A stretch of DNA of 60,522 nt from Lachnospiraceae bacterium. GTDB lineage: Bacteria > Bacillota > Clostridia > Lachnospirales > Lachnospiraceae. Both the position numbers and the translations under genes were made by a program. Of the stretch, positions 8,787 to 17,879 are shown one piece after another (the first letter of the stretch is position 1; each line of letters starts with the position of its first letter). The notes below the pieces were generated by a model, which was given only the letters and a program-made list of their open reading frames with translations, was not told the DNA's origin and ran no database searches. The DNA lies in NCBI GenBank assembly GCA_017962825.1, contig JAGCUO010000196.1, forward strand, positions 1-60,522. The letters are read 5' to 3'.

Positions 8787-10460
8787 ATGAGTGTATCAGT
8801 AATAATCGCACTGTGTGGGGGACTTGGTCTTTTCCTATACGGAATGAAAATAATGAGTAAGGCGATCGAGACCGTTGCGGGCGCCAAGCTCAGGCATATT
8901 CTTGAAATTTTTACGACCAATCGTTTTACGGGCATGATCGTCGGATTGATCTTCACTGCTGTGATCCAGTCCTCGTCTGCTTGTACCGCGATGGTCGTTT
9001 CGTTCGTTAATGCGGGTCTCATGAACCTGTATCAGGCGGCGGGAGTTATTCTGGGTGCCAACATCGGTACCACCGTCACCTCACAGCTGGTTTCTTTTAA
9101 CATAAGTAAATATGCTCCCGTGATCTTACTTGTGGGTGTTGTAAGTCTTATGTTTTCCAAAAAAGAAAAGACCAAGGATTTCGCCGAGATAATCGTCGGT
9201 TTCGGTATCCTCTTCATGGGACTTCAGACAATGAGTTCCTCCATGAGCTTTCTTAAAGAGGATGCGAGAGTAGCTTCACTTCTTCTTTCACTTGATAATC
9301 CCATTCTGGCCACACTTGTGGGATTCGCCATAACATCCATCGTTCAGAGTTCATCCGTTACCGTATCCATCGTCCTTTTGATGGCTAAGCAGGATCTTCT
9401 GGGACTTCCCATGTGTATGTACATCATCATGGGTTGTAACATCGGTGCATGTTCCACTGCGGTTCTTGCATCACTTTCCGGTAAAAAAGACGCAAAGCGC
9501 GCCGCAATGATCCATCTTTGGTTCAACGTCATCGGTACCGCCATCATGTATGTCATTATGGCTGTGGGACAGGATCAGGTTATTTCTTTTATCAAGATGT
9601 TCTCCGCGGACAACGGAAGATTCGTGGCAAATGCTCATACCCTTATGAAGATTGCTCAGGTTATCCTGGTTCTTCCTTTTGTAAAGCCTCTTGTTAAACT
9701 CTCTTCCGCTACCGTAAGAGGAGAGGACGAGAAGGTCGGATACCGCGAGAACTTCCAGCTTAAATATATCGGTTCCAAGGTTATCTTTAACCCCGCAACC
9801 GCTATGATCGAAGTTGTCAAAGAACTTGACCGAATGGCATCACTTGCCAGCGAGAATCTTAACCGTGCAATGAATGCCCTGGTAACTCTTGATGAGGACG
9901 ATATCAACGAAGTATATAAGGTTGAGGAAAACATCAATTTCCTGAACCACGCCATAACCGGTTATCTGGTCCAGATCAACCAGATGCCGCTTCCCATCGA
10001 AGACTTGAAATCCATCGGCGCCATGTTCCATGTCGTAAACGATATCGAGAGAATTGGTGACCATGCAGAGAATGCAGCAGATGCCGCAAAGCAGCGTAAG
10101 GAGAACGGAGCGGTTCTTTCCCACGATGCTCTCAGAGAACTCGGTGAGATGCTGGATATGGTCAATACCATTATCAGATATTCCATGGAGATATTTGCCA
10201 AGAGTGATGAGACTCATTTCCAGGATGTAATAGATCTTGAAGAGAGGATCGATCAGGAGGAAAGAAAGCTTCAGGAGAATCATGTAAATCGTCTTACCAA
10301 AGGCGAGTGCACACCCGAAGCCGGTATGATATTCTCCGATATAGTGTCCGGTCTTGAGAGAGTTGCGGATCATGCAACAAATATCGCTTTTGCGATAAAA
10401 GAAGAAGAGGATAATCTTAATGCCGCAAAGCAGGGAGCCATTCCTCTTTCCAAACAGTAA
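8787..10460 (+). CDS. Na/Pi cotransporter with PhoU-like domain
   Basis: Inner-membrane sodium-phosphate symporter of the NptA/YjbB (PNaS, SLC34-like) family, 557 residues. Two inverted repeats each carry a QSSS motif (AVIQSSSACTAM and SIVQSSSVTVSI), the signature of the transport site. Residues from about 345 form a helical PhoU-like cytoplasmic domain (contains NDIERIGDHAENAADA and SGLERVADHATNIAFA). The frame is open from 8697, but the ATG at 8787 has AGAGGAAGTA before it and starts directly at the first membrane helix. It is preceded by a clear promoter. The gene is monocistronic or cotranscribed with the ABC genes downstream. Confidence 0.9.
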   Translation: MSVSVIIALCGGLGLFLYGMKIMSKAIETVAGAKLRHILEIFTTNRFTGMIVGLIFTAVIQSSSACTAMVVSFVNAGLMNLYQAAGVILGANIGTTVTSQLVSFNISKYAPVILLVGVVSLMFSKKEKTKDFAEIIVGFGILFMGLQTMSSSMSFLKEDARVASLLLSLDNPILATLVGFAITSIVQSSSVTVSIVLLMAKQDLLGLPMCMYIIMGCNIGACSTAVLASLSGKKDAKRAAMIHLWFNVIGTAIMYVIMAVGQDQVISFIKMFSADNGRFVANAHTLMKIAQVILVLPFVKPLVKLSSATVRGEDEKVGYRENFQLKYIGSKVIFNPATAMIEVVKELDRMASLASENLNRAMNALVTLDEDDINEVYKVEENINFLNHAITGYLVQINQMPLPIEDLKSIGAMFHVVNDIERIGDHAENAADAAKQRKENGAVLSHDALRELGEMLDMVNTIIRYSMEIFAKSDETHFQDVIDLEERIDQEERKLQENHVNRLTKGECTPEAGMIFSDIVSGLERVADHATNIAFAIKEEEDNLNAAKQGAIPLSKQ

Positions 10461-10464
10461 TATG

Positions 10465-10500
10465 CGGAGCAGCAGCTCCGGTTTTATGCCCGGTCGGGCA
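10465..10500 (+). terminator. Two small hairpins between Na/Pi and ABC genes
   Basis: CGGAGC-AGCA-GCTCCG (10465-10480) followed by GTTTTAT, then TGCCCG-GT-CGGGCA (10487-10500) just before the GGGAGG of the next gene. The first resembles a weak terminator; the second may tune translation. Confidence 0.4.
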
Positions 10501-10511
10501 GGGAGGTTATT

Positions 10512-11261
10512 ATGAAAAAATTATTAGGGATCGTCATGAGTGCCGTTATGATAATGAGCATTGCAGGATGCGGTAAGACTGCAAGCGGAACCGCACAGGC
10601 AGGTGTTCTTGTAATGGCCACCAATGCGGAGTTTCCCCCTTACGAATATCATGAGGGAAGCCAGATCGTGGGAATCGATGCTGAGATTGCAGCTGCAATT
10701 GCAGAGAAGATGGGATGCGAGCTTCAGATCGAGGATATCGCTTTTGATTCCATCATTCCCGAAGTAAGTTCCGGTAAGGCTGATATGGGAATGGCCGGAA
10801 TGACCGTTACCGAAGACAGAAAAACAAATGTTGATTTCTCCGATACCTATGCCATCGCACGTCAGGTTGTCATCGTAAAAGAAGACAGCGGAATCACATC
10901 TCTCGATGATCTTGAGGGACTTACCATAGGAGTTCAGCAGGGTACCACCGGAGATATCTATGCTTCCGAAGAATTCGGAGATGATCACATCGAGCGTTAT
11001 GCCAAGGGAATGGAAGCTGTTCAGGCTCTTTCACAGGGCAAGGTCGACGCAGTCATCATTGACAATGAACCCGCAAGAGTATTCGTTTCCGAGAATGAAG
11101 GACTTGTTATCCTGGATGAGGCATATGCTGACGAAGAGTATGCGATCGCCGTTAAGAAGGGCAATACCGAGCTCCTTAATCAGATCAATGCAGCTCTGTC
11201 CGAGCTCAAGGCAGACGGAACTCTCGATGCCATCGTAGCTAAGTATATTTCTGCGGAATAA
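10512..11261 (+). CDS. Polar amino-acid ABC transporter, substrate-binding lipoprotein
   Basis: Family 3 extracellular solute-binding protein, 249 residues. A lipoprotein signal with cleavage before Cys (MSIAGCGK) anchors it to the outside of the membrane. The fold starts with LVMATNAEFPPYEY, and the amino-acid-binding segments GMAGMTVTEDRK and LTIGVQQGTTG follow. GGGAGG precedes the ATG. The adjacent permease and ATPase complete a His/Gln/cystine-type importer; the exact amino acid cannot be read. Confidence 0.9.
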   Translation: MKKLLGIVMSAVMIMSIAGCGKTASGTAQAGVLVMATNAEFPPYEYHEGSQIVGIDAEIAAAIAEKMGCELQIEDIAFDSIIPEVSSGKADMGMAGMTVTEDRKTNVDFSDTYAIARQVVIVKEDSGITSLDDLEGLTIGVQQGTTGDIYASEEFGDDHIERYAKGMEAVQALSQGKVDAVIIDNEPARVFVSENEGLVILDEAYADEEYAIAVKKGNTELLNQINAALSELKADGTLDAIVAKYISAE

Positions 11262-11264
11262 TAT

Positions 11265-11960
11265 ATGTTTGAAGATTTTAAACAGCAATTAATTTTAAAC
11301 TTCGTAACCGAAGACCGTTGGCGTTATCTCGCGAACGGTCTTCTCGTTACTTTAAAGCTGACTTTTTTTGCGGTGCTTTTGGGTCTTGTGATCGGTTTTA
11401 CCATCGCTATTATCAGAAATATCTACGATAACACCGGCAAATTAAAGATCCTGAATTTCCTGTGCAATGTGTATCTGACCATTATCCGCGGAACACCCGT
11501 TGTGGTACAGCTGATGATCATTTATTTCGTCATCTTCGGAAGCGTGAGGATAGACAAGGCACTTACCGCAATCCTTGCTTTTGGTATCAACTCCGGTGCG
11601 TATCAGGCGGAGATATTCAGATCGGGTATTCAGTCCATACCCAGAGGCCAGATGGAAGCGGGAAGATCCCTCGGTTTTTCCTATTTCCGGACAATGGTAT
11701 ATGTCATTATGCCTCAGGCGGTTAAGAACGTAATCCCCACTCTTTTGAATGAACTCATCACTCTTTTGAAGGAAACTTCCGTGGCGGGCTATATCGCACT
11801 GGAGGATCTTACCAAGGGAGGAGATATCATAAGAAGCCGTACATATTCGGCTTTTCTGCCCCTTATCGCTGTAGCGCTTATTTACCTTGTCATGGTCCTT
11901 ATACTTGAAAGGATCGTCAAACTGATAGAACGGAGGCTTAACAAGAATGACAAACGTTAA
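11265..11960 (+). CDS. Polar amino-acid ABC transporter permease
   Basis: 231-residue HisM/GlnP-type inner-membrane permease. The EAA loop that docks the ATPase is visible as [11 protein letters not shown], followed by [15 protein letters not shown] and LLKETS. It begins 3 bp after the binding-protein stop and overlaps the ATPase gene by 14 bp, so the three genes form one operon. Confidence 0.92.
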   Translation: MFEDFKQQLILNFVTEDRWRYLANGLLVTLKLTFFAVLLGLVIGFTIAIIRNIYDNTGKLKILNFLCNVYLTIIRGTPVVVQLMIIYFVIFGSVRIDKALTAILAFGINSGAYQAEIFRSGIQSIPRGQMEAGRSLGFSYFRTMVYVIMPQAVKNVIPTLLNELITLLKETSVAGYIALEDLTKGGDIIRSRTYSAFLPLIAVALIYLVMVLILERIVKLIERRLNKNDKR

Positions 11961-12693
11961 CGGAAGCCCCCTTATCAGTGTGAGAAATCTCGAGAAGCAT
12001 TTCGGGGACATGAAGGTATTGAAAGGTATTACCGTGGACATCAACAAGGGCGATGTGGTATGTGTCATCGGTCCTTCGGGGTCCGGTAAATCCACTTTCC
12101 TCAGATGTCTTAACAGACTTGATCAGCCCACCGGCGGAGAGATCATTTTTGACGGGGTTAATATATGCGATCCCGCAACCGATATCGATCTTCACAGACA
12201 GAAGATGGGGATGGTGTTCCAGCAGTTCAATCTTTTCCCACATATGTCCATCATGAAGAATCTGACCATTGCTCCCATGACGCTTCAGAAGAAGTCCAAG
12301 GAAGAAGCGGAAGGTTATGCATATGAGCTTCTGGAAAGAGTAGGTCTTAAAAACAGGGCACTGGATTACCCCCTTCAGTTATCCGGCGGACAGCAGCAGA
12401 GAATTGCCATCGTAAGGGCTCTTTGCATGAAACCTGAAGTTATGCTTTTTGACGAGCCTACCTCCGCTCTCGACCCCGAGATGGTAGGAGAGGTTCTTGA
12501 AGTAATGAAAGAGCTGGCTGATGAGCATATGACCATGGTTGTGGTAACCCACGAGATGGGATTTGCCAGGGAAGTAGCCAGCAGGGTAATGTTCCTTGAC
12601 GGCGGCGATTTTCTGGAGGAAAACGAGCCCCGGGAGTTCTTTTCCAATCCGAGGAATGACAGGCTTAAGGAATTTTTGGGAAAAGTACTGTAA
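11947..12693 (+). CDS. Polar amino-acid ABC transporter ATP-binding protein
   Basis: GlnQ/HisP-type ATPase of 248 residues. Walker [10 protein letters not shown] near residue 38, signature LSGGQQQR near 142, Walker [15 protein letters not shown] near 162 and the switch His in THEMGF. It drives the permease at 11265-11960 with the lipoprotein at 10512-11261. Confidence 0.94.
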   Translation: MTNVNGSPLISVRNLEKHFGDMKVLKGITVDINKGDVVCVIGPSGSGKSTFLRCLNRLDQPTGGEIIFDGVNICDPATDIDLHRQKMGMVFQQFNLFPHMSIMKNLTIAPMTLQKKSKEEAEGYAYELLERVGLKNRALDYPLQLSGGQQQRIAIVRALCMKPEVMLFDEPTSALDPEMVGEVLEVMKELADEHMTMVVVTHEMGFAREVASRVMFLDGGDFLEENEPREFFSNPRNDRLKEFLGKVL

Positions 12694-12719
12694 AATCGCG
12701 ATATTTTGCCAATTAATCC

Positions 12720-12748
12720 TTGTTTTTTGCGGGATTTGGTGTTATATT
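12720..12748 (+). promoter_or_regulatory. rpsO promoter
   Basis: TTGTTT (12720-12725), 17-bp spacer, TATATT (12743-12748). It lies 27 bp after the ABC ATPase stop and gives an rpsO leader of about 115 nt. Confidence 0.65.
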
Positions 12749-12756
12749 ATCTAGGC

Positions 12757-12872
12757 ATGCGGTCTTACCAAGGCACAGTCCAGCGGAGAACTCCACCCGG
12801 ACTTTGTTTCAGGCGAAGCGCAGGCGGGATGTTCATAAGAACATCTTAAATACACAAACGGAGGTTTTAGAA
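12757..12872 (+). promoter_or_regulatory. Structured rpsO leader RNA
   Basis: The untranslated leader can fold into AGTCC (12777-12781) with GGACT (12799-12803) around an inner GGA/TCC pair, and into a perfect 7-bp hairpin GATGTTC-ATAA-GAACATC (12828-12845) just before the GGAGG of rpsO. S15 is known to repress its own mRNA in several bacteria through unrelated leader folds, so this is a candidate S15-responsive leader; the function is inferred. Confidence 0.45.
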
Positions 12873-13139
12873 ATGATCAGTAAGGAAAAGAAAACAGCAA
12901 TCATGAACGAGTATGCCCGCACACCCGGGGATACCGGTTCACCCGAGGTTCAGGTAGCGGTTCTCACCGCTCGTATCAGTGAGCTCACCGAGCACCTTAA
13001 GGCTAATCCCAAGGACAATCACTCACGTCGCGGAATGCTTAAGATGATCGGACAGAGACGCGGACTTCTCGATTATCTTGCAAAGAAGGACATCGAGAGA
13101 TATCGTTCCCTTATCGAGAGACTCGGACTTCGTAAATAA
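12873..13139 (+). CDS. rpsO: 30S ribosomal protein S15
   Basis: 88-residue primary 16S rRNA-binding protein. Segments [16 protein letters not shown] and [20 protein letters not shown] are typical S15 helices with the rRNA-contacting HxSRRGL-like block. Although the frame stays open from 12720, the ATG at 12873 with ACGGAGGTTT before it is the standard start. It is followed by a terminator-like hairpin and by pnp, the classical rpsO-pnp pairing. Confidence 0.96.
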   Translation: MISKEKKTAIMNEYARTPGDTGSPEVQVAVLTARISELTEHLKANPKDNHSRRGMLKMIGQRRGLLDYLAKKDIERYRSLIERLGLRK

Positions 13140-13147
13140 TTCAAAGA

Positions 13148-13178
13148 CGAGAGGCCGTGCGATATCGCACGCCTCTCG
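13148..13178 (+). terminator. Hairpin after rpsO
   Basis: CGAGAGGC (13148-13155) pairs with GCCTCTCG (13171-13178) around a self-complementary GTGCGATATCGCAC. The T tract after it is weak, so it may act as a partial terminator or 3' end stabiliser. Confidence 0.6.
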
Positions 13179-13203
13179 AGTTGTATTTATCCCTTGTTTT
13201 TAG

Positions 13204-13288
13204 GGAACAGACGGTAATTCCGAGATTGCTGAAAAGCAAGTGAATAAAGGTTCGCCGGTTTTTCAGTAGTTTCGGTACCCTCTGTTCC
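13204..13288 (+). promoter_or_regulatory. Long interrupted stem-loop in the pnp leader
   Basis: Four collinear helices stack into one arm: GGAACAGA (13204-13211) with TCTGTTCC (13281-13288), GGTA (13213-13216) with TACC (13276-13279), CCGA (13220-13223) with TCGG (13272-13275) and CTGAAAA (13229-13235) with TTTTCAG (13260-13266). It ends about 20 nt before the pnp ribosome binding site. In Escherichia coli a long pnp leader stem is processed by RNase III for PNPase autoregulation; an analogous role here is inference. Confidence 0.6.
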
Positions 13289-13320
13289 ATAAAATATTTC
13301 AAATATTTTAAGGAGGCATT

Positions 13321-15411
13321 ATGTACAAGAAGTATGAATTGGACCTTGCCGGAAAAAAGCTTGTCGTAGATATCGACAGAGTCGGCAAACAGGCTAACGG
13401 TTGTGCTCTTATGCACTACGGTGATACCACCGTTCTTGCTACCGCAACCGCATCAAGTGCTCCCAGAGACGGAATCGATTTCTTCCCTCTTTCTGTTGAG
13501 TACGAAGAGAAGTTCTACGCAGTAGGAAAACTTCCCGGAGGTTTTAATAAGCGTGAGGGTAAGGCAAGTGAGAATGCTATTCTCACCAGCCGTGTTATCG
13601 ACCGCCCCATGAGACCTCTTTTCCCCAAGGATTACAGAAACGACGTTACTCTTGACTGCATGGTCATGAGCGTTGATCCCGAGTGCAGACCCGAGCTTGT
13701 TGCCATGCTTGGCGCATCCATCGCTACCTGCATCTCCGATATTCCTTTTGACGGCCCCTGCTCAATGACTCAGGTAGGTATGAAGGACGGCGAGTTCGTT
13801 ATCAATCCTTCTCAGGAAATCTGGGATAAGGGTGACCTTAAGCTTACCGTTGCTTCAACCAAGCAGAAGGTTATCATGATCGAGGCAGGCGCTAACGAGA
13901 TCCCCGAGGAGAAGATGCTTGAGGCTATCTACAAGGCTCACGACATCAACCAGACCGTTATCGCATTTATCGACAAGATCGTAGCAGAGTGCGGAAAGGC
14001 TAAGCACGAGTACACCTCATGTGCAATCCCCGCAGAGATGTTCGAGAAGATGAAGGAGATCGTTCCTCCCGCTGAGATGGAGACTGCTGTCTTCACCGAT
14101 GACAAGCAGACCAGAGAGGGCAACATCGCCGAGATCACCGAGCGTCTTAAGGAAGCTTTCGCAGAGAACGAAGATTACCTTGCAGTTCTCGGCGAGGCAG
14201 TATATCAGTATGAGAAGAAGACCGTCAGAAAGATGATCCTCAAGGATCACAAGAGACCCGACGGACGTGAGATCACCCAGATCAGACCTCTTGCTGCTGA
14301 GGTAGATATCATTCCCAGAGTCCACGGTTCAGCTATGTTCACCAGAGGACAGACTCAGATCTGTGACGTATGTACCCTTGCTCCTCTTTCAGAGGCACAG
14401 CGTGTTGAAGGACTTGATCCTTACGTTACCGAGAAGAGATACATCCATCAGTATAATTTCCCCTCATATTCGGTTGGTGAGACCAAGGTAAGCCGCGGTC
14501 CCGGACGTCGTGAGATCGGACACGGAGCTCTTGCAGAGCGTGCCCTTCTTCCCGTTCTTCCCAGCCCTGAGGAGTTCCCTTATGCCATCAGATGCGTATC
14601 CGAGACCTTCGAGTCCAACGGATCCACTTCAATGGCTTCTACCTGCGCATCCTGCATGTCTCTCATGGCAGCAGGTGTACCCATCAAGAAGATGGTTGCA
14701 GGTATTTCTTGCGGACTTGTAACCGGTGAGACCGATGACGATTTCGTTCTCCTCACCGACATCCAGGGTCTCGAGGACTTCTTCGGAGACATGGACTTTA
14801 AGGTTACCGGTACCACCGAAGGTATCACCGCAATTCAGATGGACATTAAGATCCACGGTCTTACCAGACCTATCGTTGAAGGTGCTATCGCAAGATGCCG
14901 TGAAGCCAGACTCTTCATCATGGACACCTGCATGAAGCCCGCTATCGCAGCTCCCAGAGCTGAGGTCGGACAGTATGCTCCCAAGATCGTATCCATCAAC
15001 ATCGATCCCGAGAAGATCGGCGATGTTGTCGGACAGCGCGGCAAGACCATCAACGAGATCATCGCTCGCACCGGTGTTAAGATCGACATCGATGAAAGCG
15101 GAAGAGTTGATATCTGCGGAACCGACAAAGAGGGTATGGACAAGGCCATCGAGATGGTTCAGATCATTACCACCGAGTTCGCAGAGGGACAGGTTCTCAA
15201 GGGAAAGGTTGTCTCCATCAAAGAGTTCGGAGCATTCGTTGAGTTTGCACCCGGCAAGGAAGGCATGGTTCACATCTCCAAGATCGCTAAGGAGAGAGTT
15301 GAGCATGTAGAAGATTACCTGACACTCGGTGATGTTGTCACCGTTAAGTGCCTTGGTAAGGATAAGATGGGACGTATCAGCTTCTCCATGAAGGACGTTG
15401 CCCAGAACTAA
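13321..15411 (+). CDS. pnp: Polyribonucleotide nucleotidyltransferase (PNPase)
   Basis: Phosphorolytic 3'-5' exoribonuclease, 696 residues, normal length. Two RNase PH domains (about 1-225 with DRPMRPLFPK, and about 305-550) flank a helical domain; a KH domain (IGDVVGQRGKTINEI) and a C-terminal S1 domain (VSIKEFGAFVEFAPGKEGMVHIS) bind RNA. AAGGAGG precedes the ATG. It follows rpsO, has its own structured leader, and ends at a strong terminator. Confidence 0.97.
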   Translation: MYKKYELDLAGKKLVVDIDRVGKQANGCALMHYGDTTVLATATASSAPRDGIDFFPLSVEYEEKFYAVGKLPGGFNKREGKASENAILTSRVIDRPMRPLFPKDYRNDVTLDCMVMSVDPECRPELVAMLGASIATCISDIPFDGPCSMTQVGMKDGEFVINPSQEIWDKGDLKLTVASTKQKVIMIEAGANEIPEEKMLEAIYKAHDINQTVIAFIDKIVAECGKAKHEYTSCAIPAEMFEKMKEIVPPAEMETAVFTDDKQTREGNIAEITERLKEAFAENEDYLAVLGEAVYQYEKKTVRKMILKDHKRPDGREITQIRPLAAEVDIIPRVHGSAMFTRGQTQICDVCTLAPLSEAQRVEGLDPYVTEKRYIHQYNFPSYSVGETKVSRGPGRREIGHGALAERALLPVLPSPEEFPYAIRCVSETFESNGSTSMASTCASCMSLMAAGVPIKKMVAGISCGLVTGETDDDFVLLTDIQGLEDFFGDMDFKVTGTTEGITAIQMDIKIHGLTRPIVEGAIARCREARLFIMDTCMKPAIAAPRAEVGQYAPKIVSINIDPEKIGDVVGQRGKTINEIIARTGVKIDIDESGRVDICGTDKEGMDKAIEMVQIITTEFAEGQVLKGKVVSIKEFGAFVEFAPGKEGMVHISKIAKERVEHVEDYLTLGDVVTVKCLGKDKMGRISFSMKDVAQN

Positions 15412-15426
15412 TCTATCGGCGCATGG

Positions 15427-15457
15427 AAGGGCCCTGTATTTATCAGGGCCCTTTTTC
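15427..15457 (+). terminator. Rho-independent terminator of pnp
   Basis: AAGGGCCCTG (15427-15436) pairs with CAGGGCCCTT (15444-15453) around a 7-nt loop and is followed by a T run. Confidence 0.92.
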
Positions 15458-15500
15458 TATAATCCGGAATGGTGGTTTAGGTAGATATCAGGAAGGGATG

Positions 15501-16084
15501 GGGCTGTAAAAAAGCCGGAAATGCATTGAATTACAGTCCGCATAGCCTGATAGGGCCGCCAAAGATGGGGATAGGGCTGTAGAAAAGCATGAAATGCCTT
15601 GATTTACAGTCCGGGTAGCTTAAATAGGTCCTCCAAGGGCAGGTAATGGCTGTAGAAATGCTGGAAATGGCTGAAATTACAGCCCCGGTGGCCGGAAAAG
15701 CTCTCCAAAGGTCTGAAATGGACTGTAAAAATGCAATAAAAGCCGGAAATTATAGCCCCGGAAGCTTAGAAATAAGCAACTGTGGAATGGCAGGGCTATA
15801 AAATATCCTAAGAAGCCGTAAATTATAGCCCCGGCAGTTGAGAAATAAGCAACTGAGGATCAGCAGGGCAATAAAACATCCTAAGAAGCCGTAAATTATC
15901 GCCCCGGCAGCTTAGAAATAAGCAACCAAGGATTGTCAGGGCTATAAAACTTCCTAAGAAGCCGGAGATTATAGCCCCGGAAGCTTGAAAATGAGCAACC
16001 AAGGATTGTCAGGGCTATAAAATATCCTAAGAAGCCGTAAATTATAGCCCCGGCAGCTGAAAATGAGCAACTAAGGTGAGATAA
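15501..16084 (+). repeat. Eight tandem 73-bp units, each with a 39-nt hairpin
   Basis: This 700-base gap between pnp and the next gene is filled by eight units starting at 15501, 15574, 15647, 15720, 15793, 15866, 15939 and 16012, an exact 73-bp period. Each unit begins with a 39-nt inverted repeat: 9-nt arms (for example GGGCTATAA and TTATAGCCC) around a 21-nt loop. The sixth stem position changes from G-C in units 1-3 to A-T in units 5-8, with wobble G-T in unit 4. The 34-nt linker often carries a small GCTTA-GAAA-TAAGC type hairpin. Units 5-8 are near identical while 1-4 are diverged, yet no unit has an indel. 73 is not a multiple of 3 and no frame is conserved, so it is non-coding. Its function is unknown. 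Confidence 0.93.
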
Positions 16085-16114
16085 GTCAGAAGTGTTTATG
16101 GAAGGTATCAAAAG

Positions 16115-17143
16115 ATGTTTGGTTATACGACCGTAAATAAACCCGAGATGAAGTTTAAAGAGTACGATCTGTATCATTCGTACTACTGTGGTTTGTGTAC
16201 CGTTTTGAAGAAGAAGTTTGGCCTTACGGGAGAATTTACTCTTTCTTATGACGGTGCTTTTTTGTGCAGTCTTCTGTGTGATCTGTATGATGCGCAGGAC
16301 GATATATCCGAAAGAAGATGTGCGGTTCATCCCGGAGTTAAACATGTTATCAGAACTAATGTGGTAACGGATTATGCCGCTGACATGAACGCTCTTATGG
16401 CAATGTTCAAATGTCAGGATGACTGGCATGACGATAAAAAACTTTCGGGGAAGATATTATCCGGTCTCTTAAACGGAAAGACCAAATCAATTCGCGATAA
16501 ATACGCTGATAAGATTGCTGTTATCACGAAAGCAATCGATGACATGAACGAGATAGAAAAAAGCGGAAAGCCGGATCCCGAGGGTATGGCGTTTCTCTTT
16601 GGAAAATGCATGAGCGAAGTCTATGCATATAAAAATGATGAGTGGGAAAAATATCTGAGAGTATTCGGAGACAGACTCGGAAGAGTAGTGTATCTCATGG
16701 ATGCCTATGAGGATGTATATTCCGATATAAAAAAAGGCAGATACAATCCCTATTCCGATGTGTATGAAAGAAATGATTTCGAAGGACTTGCACGTGAAAT
16801 GATAACAGTGCACCTGGAGGAAGCATGCATCGCTTTTGAAAAACTTCCTCTTATCGAGAACGTTGATTTCCTGAGAAATATTCTTTATTCCGGAATATGG
16901 ATCAGATTCAATATAGCGGCGGGTAAGAGATCAGGCAGTACTCCCGCATCTCCGGAAAAGAATTCGAAGCCTGATGTTGATGATGCTTCCGAAAAGAAGA
17001 CAGAAAAAACTTCGGATAACTCCTCCGAAAAAACATCGGAAACATCGGCGGATAAAACTTCTGAAATAACCACGGAAGAAACGTCTGAAATAAAATCTGA
17101 CTCAGATTTAAAAAATGAAAAGGAAGAAGGAGGACAGTCATGA
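16115..17143 (+). CDS. DUF5685-like protein of unknown function
   Basis: 342 residues, cytoplasmic, no signal or membrane segment. The N-terminal block [20 protein letters not shown] followed by [14 protein letters not shown] near residue 25 resembles the Clostridia family DUF5685. A helical body follows, with acidic patches [19 protein letters not shown] near 195 that recall the DxxxD metal sites of all-helical enzymes, but no activity can be assigned. The last 60 residues are a Ser/Thr/Glu/Lys repeat (SEKT, TSE units) and probably disordered. The J-domain gene starts 4 bp before its stop, so the two are coupled. The 73-bp repeat array lies directly upstream. Confidence 0.7.
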   Translation: MFGYTTVNKPEMKFKEYDLYHSYYCGLCTVLKKKFGLTGEFTLSYDGAFLCSLLCDLYDAQDDISERRCAVHPGVKHVIRTNVVTDYAADMNALMAMFKCQDDWHDDKKLSGKILSGLLNGKTKSIRDKYADKIAVITKAIDDMNEIEKSGKPDPEGMAFLFGKCMSEVYAYKNDEWEKYLRVFGDRLGRVVYLMDAYEDVYSDIKKGRYNPYSDVYERNDFEGLAREMITVHLEEACIAFEKLPLIENVDFLRNILYSGIWIRFNIAAGKRSGSTPASPEKNSKPDVDDASEKKTEKTSDNSSEKTSETSADKTSEITTEETSEIKSDSDLKNEKEEGGQS

Positions 17144-17853
17144 TGGATCCATACAGGGTTCTCGGAGTTGCCCCCACCGCTTCTGAGGATGAAATAAAAA
17201 AAGCTTACAGAAAACTCAGTCGTATGTATCATCCCGATTCCAACATGAACAAATCGGAAGCGGAGAAAAAGAAGGCTGAGGAAAAGTTCAAAGAAGTTCA
17301 GACCGCATATGAAGATATTATTGACGGTAAAGTAGATCCGAGTGCTTACAGAGGAAGTTCCTCATCTTCTTATGGTCCCGGATCTTCAAGAAGCACCTAT
17401 TCTAATACTTATCGCAGGCAGTACAGTGCGGGAGGAAGCAGTTCCTCAACTTACGATAGCAGTGATGTTCATCTTGAAGCAGCCGCTAATTTTATCGCAA
17501 ACGGTTACTTAAGAGAAGCGAGAAATATACTCGACAACATCGATCCTTCCACAAGAAATGCAAAATGGTATTATTACAGTGCCATTGTTTATGCGAGGAC
17601 CGGTCAGAAGAGCCAGGCGATATATCATGCAAGAGCTGCTGCCTCCATGGAGCCATCCAACTCAGAGTATTCTGTATTTTATGATTACCTGACCGGAGGA
17701 TCCTTTACCAAAAATACACAGGATAGTGCGGCTTCTTACACGGGATGGTACAATGACAGAAGAAACACCTACGGATATGGTGCTTCAAATGTATCGGGAT
17801 GCTGTAACACATGCATTAATCTTGTAGTGTGCGCAACCTGCTTCGGCTGCTGA
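17140..17853 (+). CDS. J-domain (DnaJ-like) co-chaperone with Cys-rich C-terminus
   Basis: 237-residue protein. The N-terminal J domain (about 3-70) has the Hsp70-stimulating HPD at residues 31-33. A Ser/Gly/Tyr-rich linker (about 72-105) leads to a two-helix TPR-like region (about 108-175), and the protein ends in a short Cys-rich hydrophobic tail (CCNTC and CATCFGC). It lacks the G/F, zinc-finger and CTD domains of true DnaJ, so it is a specialised type III J protein. Its ATG overlaps the DUF5685-like gene, suggesting the partner of that protein. The Cys tail could bind metal or membrane; this is a guess. Confidence 0.85.
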   Translation: MMDPYRVLGVAPTASEDEIKKAYRKLSRMYHPDSNMNKSEAEKKKAEEKFKEVQTAYEDIIDGKVDPSAYRGSSSSSYGPGSSRSTYSNTYRRQYSAGGSSSSTYDSSDVHLEAAANFIANGYLREARNILDNIDPSTRNAKWYYYSAIVYARTGQKSQAIYHARAAASMEPSNSEYSVFYDYLTGGSFTKNTQDSAASYTGWYNDRRNTYGYGASNVSGCCNTCINLVVCATCFGC

Positions 17854-17879
17854 TCATTAATTCCGAAAGGAGATCGATC

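Noticed and set aside
9840-10373. Minus-strand 177-codon frame opposite the Na/Pi cotransporter
   Set aside because: Shadow of the PhoU-like domain; no start signal or family resemblance.
14629-15306. Minus-strand 225-codon frame opposite pnp
   Set aside because: Long only because of the codon bias of pnp; Leu/Asp/Asn-rich without motifs.
15501-16084. CRISPR array
   Set aside because: Units are contiguous 73-bp repeats whose linkers are themselves conserved, not unique spacers; no cas genes nearby.
15896-16429. Minus-strand open frame of 177 codons across the repeat array and the DUF5685-like gene
   Set aside because: It runs through the non-coding 73-bp repeats (period not a multiple of 3) and antisense to a better-supported gene, and has no recognisable motif or ribosome binding site.
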